Positions 1 through 8,405 of a stretch of DNA of 30,779 nucleotides are shown here, piece by piece. Source of the stretch: a virus. A program made the position numbers and the translations under genes. The first letter of the stretch is position 1; each line of letters begins with the position of its first letter. Location of the stretch: positions 1 to 30,779 of the IMG/VR virus record IMGVR_UViG_3300035670_000931, one strand, 5' to 3'. A model generated the notes under the pieces. The model had not been told where the DNA came from and searched no databases. It was given only the letters and a program-made list of their open reading frames with translations.

Positions 1-538
1 TTTCTGTTCCGGTATAATATGCTGGACTAACATATCCTTGCTTATCTTGTTTAAAGCTTTCTAATATTTCCATTTGAGATGCAGTAGCTTCGCTCTTATA
101 TTTTTCATATAGAGTTTTATCTAAAACGCAATGTTGCATTTCATAGAATAAACCTTCTACATAACGATTGTAGATATCATGCCAATATCCGATATTATGT
201 TTGGCTACAGATTGTTCAAAGCTTTGAGCCATATGTTGAAGCTCCAGCATATAACGTTTTACTCCCATTATATTGAACCATTGGAATTCATCATGATCTA
301 TCTCTGGGGCTATTTGAGATAGGACACGTTGAAAGTTTTGTGGAGGCCACGCTGGTGGTTCAACTCCATATAAACGACAAAACTCAATGAGTTTTCTTTG
401 GCTGCTAAATGAGATAAAATCAGGTTCTTTTGAACTTTTTGGTATTTTAGATATATTGATACCGGAGCCATGATTAGCTACAAAATAATCAGATACATTA
501 CCTCCATAACAATATGGATCTAGTCTATATTTTAGCAT
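1..538 (-). CDS. Unidentified protein, 3' end beyond window
   Basis: An uninterrupted minus-strand frame starts at ATG 538 and stays open for 179 codons to the left edge, so the C-terminus is missing. The product begins MLKYRLDPYCYGG and is rich in aromatic residues (for example PPAWPPQNF and YWHDIYNRYVEGLFY). I see no signal peptide, membrane segment or recognised catalytic motif. It follows the hub-like gene after 43 bases in the same direction, so it is probably co-transcribed with the tail genes. No clear Shine-Dalgarno sequence precedes the ATG. A TATAAT-like hexamer lies in the short gap. I do not recognise the family. Its position suggests a baseplate or other virion-related role, but that is only inference. 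Confidence 0.7.
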   Translation of the reverse strand, partial: MLKYRLDPYCYGGNVSDYFVANHGSGINISKIPKSSKEPDFISFSSQRKLIEFCRLYGVEPPAWPPQNFQRVLSQIAPEIDHDEFQWFNIMGVKRYMLELQHMAQSFEQSVAKHNIGYWHDIYNRYVEGLFYEMQHCVLDKTLYEKYKSEATASQMEILESFKQDKQGYVSPAYYTGTE

Positions 539-581
539 AAGATGATGCTAACACGATAAGAAAACAAATTATACAAATATA

Positions 582-3500
582 TTATGAGCGATCCCCTCGC
601 CCGGGACGAGGACCAATCGATTCCGATCTAGAGGCTGCGGGTGCTCTGCCGGGAGGTGTAGTTGGTGTAGTTGGAGTGGTTGGAGTTAAACCACCTGGAG
701 TTGCGCCTGGAGTGCTGGGCGTTGCTGACGTAGATACACCACGAGCTGTTGCATATATTTCTGCCACTCGACGTTCCAAATCGGCTCTTTCTCTAGTGGC
801 TGTGGTTTCTGCTTCTGCAACTAGTCTTCGGGCGCTATCTTCTGCTGCTGCCGCCGCCCGTTCACCAGATGGCAGTTGCGGTGCTCTCGGCACATCAGAA
901 ATTTCCTCTTGTATTGGACTTCTTCCAGTTGAGCTTGTCCTTCCTCGACCTCTGCCACCTCTTCTAGAAGAAGTTGACGGCTCTGGCGTACGTTCACTCG
1001 AACCCTCACCTCTCCGAGCACTTATTTCATCAAGTTGTCTTACGGCTGTTTCAAGTTCTCTTATATAATTTCTATATTGGCCAAAACATGACAACGCTAC
1101 GAATTTAATATTACTAGAAAATTCTCCTGATCCAAGTTTATGTTCAATTCCGTTAACCATGTAGATATCATCGGCTGTTGTATTAGTGTTGAAATCTATG
1201 AAAAATTGAGTTGCATATCCGATTAATGGGCAACCATATGAATCTACACTTAGTTCAACCGGCAATATTTGCATTGGAAGATTTCCTAAATCTTGTCCAT
1301 TTGGTCTTAGCATTTCATTTCCAGTTGGTGATCTGACCAATGCTAACGTATTTGCTGCTTGATCATTAATTGTTGTTAAATTAGCATTTTTAATCAATGA
1401 ATTTTTGGCACCATGAATAATATAAGGAGTTGTTCTATAAATAAAAGCTTTTAATGCTTCTGGGCCTCCTACAACTTCATATCCACCACCTTCTGTTGCT
1501 CTTGCTACAATACCATTTGCTTCTGCTTCTCTAAGCAGTTGCTCATAATTTTGTTGAGAATTTGCATTTACTTCTGAAGTTATTGTTCCTGAAGCGCCGG
1601 AAGGTGCAGGTCCAGCTTCTACAGATGAATGATTAGGTATTTCTAACATTCCATTTCTTTGAGCCTGCAATATTGAGCCTAAACCCTCATAAGCAGTACT
1701 TCTTTCATCAAAGATATGAATTCTAGCAATTGTTTTTTCATTTGCAGGTTCTGATGACTCGGATTCGGTCGTTACTCTGCCAGGCAAACATTCAATTACA
1801 AAGTTTAACTGAGGAATTCTGAATGAACCATCTGGCGTAACATTATTTAACACTTCGTTTAATCTAGCATTAAATCTTGCCCCGTCGCTTTCAACAGGTA
1901 CTGTGCTTGTAGTTGTTCTGCCATCTTCTGTTCTTGTTTCTGTTCTATATAAAGCATGACCTCTATTATCTGTTAAACCATATGATTGTTGAGAAGGATC
2001 ATCTAGAATGTTCGATGTTAAAAAAGACCAGAAATCACGAATGGTAAACTGTCCGGATCTGGTAACATGCTGTAAGCGATATTCTGTATATTTTTCTTCA
2101 AAATCTTCAACGTTGATAATGAAGTTTGCAATATTAATATATCTGGCAAATCCCGCATATTCATTAAATGGATAGAAAACTAGTTGAACATCATCAAATT
2201 GATTTGAAGCAGCCAATGGCTTGCCCATAAAGACACTTAATATATTTCCAAGACTAACAGCACCTCTTGGAATTGGAGAAGAACCTGCTAGTCTTGCATT
2301 ATAAGCAGCTAATCTTGCCGGATATTCTCTTCTATATCTTTCTTCAGAAGCTACTCGAGCAGCCCGTGCCTCCGGTGTTTCTGTCACTTCGGGTGTTTCA
2401 GGTGTTTCTGTTTCAGTACCTGATAAACTAGCTGAAGATTCTTGAGGCACGCTTGCGGCTGTAGGTGTTGCAAGTCTTTCTGAATAAGCTGCAACTACTC
2501 GATCAGTCGTAGATGGTCGTGCGACTCTTTCTGCTACTGCTACTCCCACCCCAAGAACAGCTCCAAGTGCCATACCAACAGGACCAGCAATGGCGCCGCC
2601 GAGAGCAGCACCGCTAGAAGCTCCTGCAAATAATTCTGCTCCCAAAGAAGGCTCTGCAATTCTATAATCAGCAAAACCAGCCGAGCCTGGAGTGGTAGCA
2701 GCTCGTGGTGTAGCTGGAGCTGGCACAACAGAAGGAGGTGCTTCTTCTGCTGGCGCTGGTCTTCTAGGGGCTCCAGCACGCAATCTACGATTTCTTCTAT
2801 CGATAGCAGGATTAAACGTTCCAATTAAGAAAGGATCTTCTTCGCCTTTCTTAAGATTACGCATAATATCATGTATTTGATTTTGAATTTGAGAACGTAA
2901 TTGTTCTAATAATGGAGCACTAGAGGTTCTATTTGGTCCAGTTCTAGAACTATCTCTTCCTGGACCATATAATTGAGATAACAAATCACGCAATCTAGTT
3001 ATATCTTCAGTTTGATTAAGAGCTCTTAAACTAGCTTCTAATCTTCTAAGCTCTTGCCTTTGTTCTCTGGTAAGAGTTAAATTGCTATATGCTTCATTAA
3101 CGGAATTTAAAAACTGAATTCCACGAATTTCAGGATTACGAGTTGTTCTACTTGTAGAACCTGTTGCAGTAGCAGTTTCAGTACCACTAGTTGTTGTTGT
3201 TGATTCCGGAGGATTTAATGCCGCACTATTACTTCGAAGTTCTGCTATCGTGTCGATTATGCTATTGATTTGTGCTAAAGAATTTGTAATATCAACATCT
3301 CCAGTAGCTATAGATTCTGTAGTGAGAGCGCCTTCCCCTACTGTTGCTAAATCTAAATCGATATCTATTTCGCCGTTTTCATTGAAACTAAAATTAGAGT
3401 TTGTAACTTGAAATTTTTGTTTCTGTCTCATTCCATTTATTAAGTCGGCATATAAGTTATTTGGATTCGAATTATTTTCAGAATCCATATGACACCATCC

Positions 3501-4589
3501 CCATTCTATTAATATTTCTGTATTTCCACGAATATCTGGACGAACAAATTGTGCGATTTCATTCAATCGTGAGCGATCATGAAGAACCAAGGATAATTTT
3601 CCTGTTCCATATCCATATGCTGAATAAGCTTGACGAACTGAAAAATTAAAATCTTTAAGACTCATAAATGGTCTAAATTTATCTAGAACTATATTTCCAA
3701 AGTTATCAACATTTGTAGCAGCATCCGGATTAACTAACGTTTGTGGCATTAAAAAAGCTTCCATACCAACGTTTGTATATATCTCTGGACGATCTGGTGA
3801 TATCGGTTGCCTTTGTTGCTCATTAGCTGTGCTTAATTGATTTAAAACTGTTCCTGGTGCTGCCTGGGTTCCTCCCAATAAAAACTTATATATTGTCGGA
3901 CTAACTAATCGGTTTTGTCCCGTTCTTTGAACTGCAATATCTGGAACAAGTATATTAACTTCTAGATAAGGAATTGCTCTAGACATTTCTATTGCTGGAA
4001 TTGCGTTGAAGAATAATGAACAAGCGTTTGAGAAGCGATTTGCTATGCTTATTCTGCTAGTTTGAGACAATATTACAGAAAGACCGGGTTTGTTTTTAGA
4101 AGGTTCTTCTGAACCTTCCGCCAAAAGATTGGTATCAGAAACTAGCTCTTTTATACTAGCATTTTTCATAGTTGTTAGGAATTCTGGAAATGGCATATCA
4201 TGCGAATACTGTGCATCACTAACGATATGAAATATTTCTTGATATCTTTGTTGTAACTGTTGAACTGCATTCGCATCTTCTCCAGTTGGCGGACTAACAA
4301 TTCCCAATCGATTTGCAAGAAATTCTAAAAGTTCTTTTGTTGTATAGGCACCTATATTAACATCAAGAAATGCATTGACTATTTCTCCCATTACAGTATC
4401 TTGTTCCGCTTGAGGCGAAGAAGCCGATGAACTACTTGCCGCTTCGGTTGGAGCAGAACCAATTGGATTTATTCCTGTTCCTGCGCCGCCCGCCGCAATA
4501 TAATTTGACAATTGACGAGTAGTTCGCAAATCATAATATTTGCTTAACTTTTCAACTGCTAATTGTAGTTTTCTTTCTCTGTTGGGCAT
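582..4589 (-). CDS. Very large baseplate hub-like virion protein
   Basis: This 1335-residue protein probably forms part of the central baseplate hub. A segment near residue 358 (EILIEWGWCHMD) and one near 1063-1163, which includes GCPLIGYATQFFIDF and DDIYMVNGIEHKLGSGEF, resemble the late-control/gp27-type hub fold, where a 'G-x-pl-G...y-V-x-x-v-x-H' pattern is common. Residues about 440-480 and 600-780 are low-complexity Ser/Thr/Pro/Ala/Glu linkers. A glycine-zipper-like hydrophobic stretch lies at about 648-682. The C-terminal 120 residues are disordered-looking, with Thr-Pro repeats. The gene starts 5 bases after the LysM-like gene and has no obvious Shine-Dalgarno sequence, which suggests translational coupling. 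Lying after tape measure and LysM genes fits a hub. T4 gp27 has fewer than 400 residues, so this is greatly expanded. The family assignment rests on pattern recognition only. Confidence 0.6.
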   Translation of the reverse strand: MPNRERKLQLAVEKLSKYYDLRTTRQLSNYIAAGGAGTGINPIGSAPTEAASSSSASSPQAEQDTVMGEIVNAFLDVNIGAYTTKELLEFLANRLGIVSPPTGEDANAVQQLQQRYQEIFHIVSDAQYSHDMPFPEFLTTMKNASIKELVSDTNLLAEGSEEPSKNKPGLSVILSQTSRISIANRFSNACSLFFNAIPAIEMSRAIPYLEVNILVPDIAVQRTGQNRLVSPTIYKFLLGGTQAAPGTVLNQLSTANEQQRQPISPDRPEIYTNVGMEAFLMPQTLVNPDAATNVDNFGNIVLDKFRPFMSLKDFNFSVRQAYSAYGYGTGKLSLVLHDRSRLNEIAQFVRPDIRGNTEILIEWGWCHMDSENNSNPNNLYADLINGMRQKQKFQVTNSNFSFNENGEIDIDLDLATVGEGALTTESIATGDVDITNSLAQINSIIDTIAELRSNSAALNPPESTTTTSGTETATATGSTSRTTRNPEIRGIQFLNSVNEAYSNLTLTREQRQELRRLEASLRALNQTEDITRLRDLLSQLYGPGRDSSRTGPNRTSSAPLLEQLRSQIQNQIHDIMRNLKKGEEDPFLIGTFNPAIDRRNRRLRAGAPRRPAPAEEAPPSVVPAPATPRAATTPGSAGFADYRIAEPSLGAELFAGASSGAALGGAIAGPVGMALGAVLGVGVAVAERVARPSTTDRVVAAYSERLATPTAASVPQESSASLSGTETETPETPEVTETPEARAARVASEERYRREYPARLAAYNARLAGSSPIPRGAVSLGNILSVFMGKPLAASNQFDDVQLVFYPFNEYAGFARYINIANFIINVEDFEEKYTEYRLQHVTRSGQFTIRDFWSFLTSNILDDPSQQSYGLTDNRGHALYRTETRTEDGRTTTSTVPVESDGARFNARLNEVLNNVTPDGSFRIPQLNFVIECLPGRVTTESESSEPANEKTIARIHIFDERSTAYEGLGSILQAQRNGMLEIPNHSSVEAGPAPSGASGTITSEVNANSQQNYEQLLREAEANGIVARATEGGGYEVVGGPEALKAFIYRTTPYIIHGAKNSLIKNANLTTINDQAANTLALVRSPTGNEMLRPNGQDLGNLPMQILPVELSVDSYGCPLIGYATQFFIDFNTNTTADDIYMVNGIEHKLGSGEFSSNIKFVALSCFGQYRNYIRELETAVRQLDEISARRGEGSSERTPEPSTSSRRGGRGRGRTSSTGRSPIQEEISDVPRAPQLPSGERAAAAAEDSARRLVAEAETTATRERADLERRVAEIYATARGVSTSATPSTPGATPGGLTPTTPTTPTTPPGRAPAASRSESIGPRPGRGDRS

Positions 4590-4594
4590 AATAA

Positions 4595-4888
4595 TCAGTT
4601 AATATATTTTGATATTTCTTCTAATTTTGGTAATTTTAATATTGTATTAGAAGGAACTTGCATTCCCCATCCAATTTCGCTAGCAGCAGCGATTAACCAC
4701 CATAGTTTTCCATCGTTATAATATTGTCCAGCAATAATATCTAATCTTTCATTTTCTTTCGTTACGTATGTAACAAAAGAAACGTTTCCATTATTTAGAT
4801 TTTCTCTAACGATAGGTATTAAATTTGATGTTCCAAATTTTTTTCCGGCAATAATAACTGGTGTTCTCGTATATCTACGCAATGTCAT
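4595..4888 (-). CDS. LysM-like baseplate protein (T4 gp53 type)
   Basis: This 97-residue protein has a LysM-like core at about residues 38-90: an N-terminal 'VTYVTKENERLDIIAGQYY' strand-helix, 'DGKLWWLIAAASEIGW', then 'VPSNTILKLP'. The same layout is seen in T4 gp53 baseplate wedge proteins and in the small LysM tail proteins of many myophages, which lie between tube and hub genes and help join baseplate parts. Its ATG overlaps the stop of the upstream 1103-residue gene by one base (TAATG), a sign of translational coupling. The hub-like gene follows after 5 bases. Whether it belongs to the wedge (gp53) or to the hub (gpX-like) cannot be decided from sequence alone. Confidence 0.72.
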   Translation of the reverse strand: MTLRRYTRTPVIIAGKKFGTSNLIPIVRENLNNGNVSFVTYVTKENERLDIIAGQYYNDGKLWWLIAAASEIGWGMQVPSNTILKLPKLEEISKYIN

Positions 4889-7800
4889 TATTCACCTCCA
4901 CCGACTCTTGGTAATGCCATATAATCTCTTGTTTTATCATTTTGGGCACGCCGACGTGAAACGTCAGCCGGATCAATCTTGCCTAGAAGAGTTGAAGCAA
5001 TGCCAACTTGATAAACCGGGGCAACATTAAATCCAGAAGCGTCAATACCAGGAGTAATATCGTGAATAACAGTTCCACCCATCGATATCCGAACCCACAT
5101 AGGAGCTCGTGCCGAATCATATGACGGATTCCAATCGGTTTCCCATCTGCTATCTTGCCAATCAATCTCGAGATTTTTAAATGCTACAGCTATACCTTGA
5201 CCAGATGTTGATTCAAAAGCTTGCATAATTGGATTATTTTCTCCAAAAAAATTGTTAATAGCATCTCTTTCAATCTGATTTCGTTCTTGTCCAGTAGAAT
5301 TAGCACTCGCACCTATTTCTTCGTTGGCTTTTTGAGTTGCAAATCTTGTCAACCATTCTTCATCAGGGGTTAAAACGTTTAATGGGCTTCGATAAGTATC
5401 TCTTACTCGTAATGCCAAATCAATATCGGCAGCGGTGAAGCTACTCTCAGCAGATAAATCTGTGCCTAAAAATATTACGCTAGCGCCCGAGCCTATACGT
5501 GAATCATTTCTTAAACTTTCCCAAGTTTCCGATGGAACATTTGGATTTGGAACTCGTAATATAAAATTGTTGTTTGTTACTACGGGTGGAGGCATTACAA
5601 ACTCAACTTCATATTCACAAACAAATTGATTTGCACCCTCATTTATAATAGGATCAAGAATTACACGTGTAACTTTTAATGAATAGGGACCAGCAGCTAT
5701 AGGACGAGGAAGATAAAGCTTGCCTGTGCCTGATGCTCTTGGAGTTGTTCCAGAATCTGGTGAGACTCCGAATATATCATTTTCCGCTTCATATGTTGCC
5801 TCGGTCATTTCAACAGTATCAGGTATATTAATAATGATTTGATCACCAACGCTAAGTGCGCCAACTAAAATATTATTTCTAAGTAAAGTACTCCAGCGTT
5901 CAATTGCACGTAGATATCTGTCATTTACAGAAAATCCGCCAGAACCGGTTATAACATTAAAGTTATTACCACCAGCAGTTAATCCAAATAATCTAGCTAC
6001 ATTAAATCTACTATAATTTGTTTTCCAAACGTCTCCAAGTCTTAATCTTATAATTGGAGAAGAACCTGGTATTTGAGAAAAGGGTTGAATAAATTTGTTT
6101 CCATCGGGAGTAGTAATTTTTCTTCCTTCTGTGTATTGTGGATAAATCATTGTTACTAGTTTATTGATTTTCCACCACATGTTGCTGTGATCTTCTTTGT
6201 TGGTTGCAACAATAAAAAAGGAAACGTTTATATCACGTGTTGTTCCTTTATATGTGTGTATAGGTTCTACTCTTCCATATGACGTTGTAGAGTTCCATTC
6301 AACATTAAATCCATCTTTGCTACTTTCCAAGAAAGCATGAAATGAAACAACTTCATTTGTTCTTAAATCATGAAAATAAAAAGGCATATAACTTGAATTC
6401 AATTTTGCCTCTAAATCATCCACGACGAGCTTAGATATTCTTGGCGTATCTACAGATATTCCGCCCAAGTTTCGCAAACTAGATATTGTAGCTATACCAT
6501 TAGCATCAACTTTTCCTGCCCCTATTTTTATATTATTTGGAATAATAAATGCTGAAGGCGTCGTTGATGTGCCATGTGCTAATGTTGTTTTGTCACTTTG
6601 AGACAAACCATATGGTCTTTTCAATCTGTCTTTTTTAATAAGAGCAGATAAATTAATGTTTGCTCTAGGTTGTAATTCGTCTGTTGCTCCTGAATATGAA
6701 TCTTCTATTCTATTAATATAAGATGGGGCAAAGTTAGTCGATATCCCAGGCTGATAAGTAATTTGATTAGTGCCGTTATATTTTTTAGCACTTGCACCAA
6801 TGGTAATTAATTGACGAATAAATCCTATTAATCTACCAGAAGTTAATTGTTGAAAAACTTTAAATGCTGCTGAAGCAACAATTTCAACGCCAGAAGTTGT
6901 ATCTCCAGCATTCTTTGCTATGTTTAATCCGGTTCCAACAGTAGTATCAACAATTAATCGGTTAATAGAACGAATAGTTGTGGCATACCATCCGGTTTCT
7001 CGATATAGACGACCTACAGTTACAGCCTGCACTACAGACAAAGTAAATTCGAGAGCAGAACCTGGATTGTTCAAACGAGGCAAACCAAAGAACGTAACAA
7101 AGCCTACTTGAAAATCAACTAAATCTTCGTCGCTTCTTTTCAGTAACGCAGCCAAACCAGTAAGAACTAAAGATAAGGCACCAAGCTGAATTGCTATACC
7201 GGGAACGCTGGCAACTGTATTTATATTATCATATGCATTTAACCATGTGTTATAACTGCCGTAGCTCGTTTTGCCAAACTGTTCAAGTTCTGGGGATGAA
7301 ACGTTGTTATAGTCCGGATAAATCGATTCTAAAATGTTACTTGGAATTGTAGAATTGAAATCTACAAGACCACCTAATCTAGCAGTTCCAGGTGCTAGCG
7401 TAGCTACTCTTGCTAAAGCTACTTCATCCGAATTAAATGCATTTTTAGGAACATAATATTCTCCGGCAGCCTTTAAAGTTATTTGGCTACCGATAGATTG
7501 CATCATATCTTGATTGGCTAAGAAATTACCTTCAGCAGATACGTTTCCAGTTTGACTACCGCCATTTGGAACCGTAGGAGCAATCTTAGAATATTTTCCT
7601 AAAGTAGTTTGCAGCACCACACGACCAACATTAGATTCCTTTTCTCTAACCGTATTTGCCGTGCTACTGCCTTGAATAAATTTATTATCCGGATTATTGC
7701 TATTTTCTCTTTCTAATGTGCGACCTATAGAAGCAGGCAATTGCGCATCTTGGCGATTTAAATTGATCTCGGCTAGTAAAACTTTATAATCTTTTGTTTC

Positions 7801-8199
7801 TGAATTAGCGGTTGTTGCTCGCCCCTTTACAACGTTAATATCTAGATTGTCCGCATCAGATATTGTTTCAAATATAGTTTTAGCGTTGCCAATTATAGCT
7901 CTTTGCGTAAACGCATTTCCATCACTACCTGGAGCTTCATCAGATATTGATGTTGGATATCCGTTTTCTGATGTAAGATTAATCTCTGTTCTTTCCGTGG
8001 CTATGCCATATTCATTATGACCCTCTTGAACAGTTCCAACTGCCATAGCATTAGCAATACGTTTAGTATCTTGATTATAATCTTCTGAATTAAATACAAA
8101 AGTATTTTCTTCCCCACTAGCCGTAATAATAATACTAACGGTTCTTTTGTTTTGAGCAGCTAAAACTTCTCTAACAAGTTGTGGATATTGATTTGCCAT
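4888..8199 (-). CDS. Large baseplate / tail-tube-initiator-like protein
   Basis: This 1103-residue virion protein probably sits at the tube-baseplate junction. The most recognisable part is residues about 605-735: 'VSFHAFLESSKDGFNVEW', 'YGRVEPIHTYKGTTRDINVSF', 'MWWKINKLVTMIYPQY', then a 'IIRLRLGDVW' strand. That R-x-x-x-x-x-Y-x-x-T-x-R pattern with a following 'YP-x-Y' recurs in phage tube-like and tube-initiator proteins. The N-terminal 500 residues are polar and contain one hydrophobic stretch near residues 333-355 (VPGIAIQLGALSLVLTGLAALL). The C-terminus ends in a basic segment and GGGE. The gene lies between a 60-residue protein and the LysM-like gene. T4 gp48/gp54 would be the functional analogues, but I cannot show homology by eye. 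Confidence 0.5.
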   Translation of the reverse strand: MANQYPQLVREVLAAQNKRTVSIIITASGEENTFVFNSEDYNQDTKRIANAMAVGTVQEGHNEYGIATERTEINLTSENGYPTSISDEAPGSDGNAFTQRAIIGNAKTIFETISDADNLDINVVKGRATTANSETKDYKVLLAEINLNRQDAQLPASIGRTLERENSNNPDNKFIQGSSTANTVREKESNVGRVVLQTTLGKYSKIAPTVPNGGSQTGNVSAEGNFLANQDMMQSIGSQITLKAAGEYYVPKNAFNSDEVALARVATLAPGTARLGGLVDFNSTIPSNILESIYPDYNNVSSPELEQFGKTSYGSYNTWLNAYDNINTVASVPGIAIQLGALSLVLTGLAALLKRSDEDLVDFQVGFVTFFGLPRLNNPGSALEFTLSVVQAVTVGRLYRETGWYATTIRSINRLIVDTTVGTGLNIAKNAGDTTSGVEIVASAAFKVFQQLTSGRLIGFIRQLITIGASAKKYNGTNQITYQPGISTNFAPSYINRIEDSYSGATDELQPRANINLSALIKKDRLKRPYGLSQSDKTTLAHGTSTTPSAFIIPNNIKIGAGKVDANGIATISSLRNLGGISVDTPRISKLVVDDLEAKLNSSYMPFYFHDLRTNEVVSFHAFLESSKDGFNVEWNSTTSYGRVEPIHTYKGTTRDINVSFFIVATNKEDHSNMWWKINKLVTMIYPQYTEGRKITTPDGNKFIQPFSQIPGSSPIIRLRLGDVWKTNYSRFNVARLFGLTAGGNNFNVITGSGGFSVNDRYLRAIERWSTLLRNNILVGALSVGDQIIINIPDTVEMTEATYEAENDIFGVSPDSGTTPRASGTGKLYLPRPIAAGPYSLKVTRVILDPIINEGANQFVCEYEVEFVMPPPVVTNNNFILRVPNPNVPSETWESLRNDSRIGSGASVIFLGTDLSAESSFTAADIDLALRVRDTYRSPLNVLTPDEEWLTRFATQKANEEIGASANSTGQERNQIERDAINNFFGENNPIMQAFESTSGQGIAVAFKNLEIDWQDSRWETDWNPSYDSARAPMWVRISMGGTVIHDITPGIDASGFNVAPVYQVGIASTLLGKIDPADVSRRRAQNDKTRDYMALPRVGGGE

Positions 8200-8207
8200 A
8201 CGTATAA

Positions 8208-8390
8208 CTACTTGTTATCTGATTTTTTTGTAGCCTCAACTATATTTTTAACAGGCACCAATAAATTAATTTCCGTATTATCCACAAAATTCTTTAAAGA
8301 GTCGATAATATATTGCCTTTGATCTTCAGGGTAGTTTTCAAAAAGCTTTTTATAAGCTTCATGCTTCATTAATTCATCAAACAATGACAT
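8208..8390 (-). CDS. Small helical protein after the tape measure gene
   Basis: This is a 60-residue, mostly charged and helical protein (MSLFDELMKHEAYKKLFENYPE...) with no recognised family. It is a credible gene because a good Shine-Dalgarno sequence (AGGAG, 7 bases before ATG 8390) fits in the 15-base gap after the tape measure stop, and because it leaves only 8 bases before the next gene. The repeated aromatic and acidic residues and the lack of a membrane segment suggest a soluble assembly factor or a small baseplate component. That role is inferred from position only. Confidence 0.65.
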   Translation of the reverse strand: MSLFDELMKHEAYKKLFENYPEDQRQYIIDSLKNFVDNTEINLLVPVKNIVEATKKSDNK

Positions 8391-8405
8391 TATAATCTCC
8401 TGTTA

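Noticed and set aside
582-1000. Thr-Pro and Ala-rich repeats near the end of the hub-like gene as a DNA repeat element
   Set aside because: The repetition is at the level of low-complexity protein sequence, with no array of identical DNA units or flanking signals.
676-1068. Plus-strand open frames opposite the hub-like gene, and many similar ones opposite other structural genes
   Set aside because: They lie fully within long, well-supported minus-strand genes, lack ribosome sites, and have repetitive composition that mirrors the coding strand.
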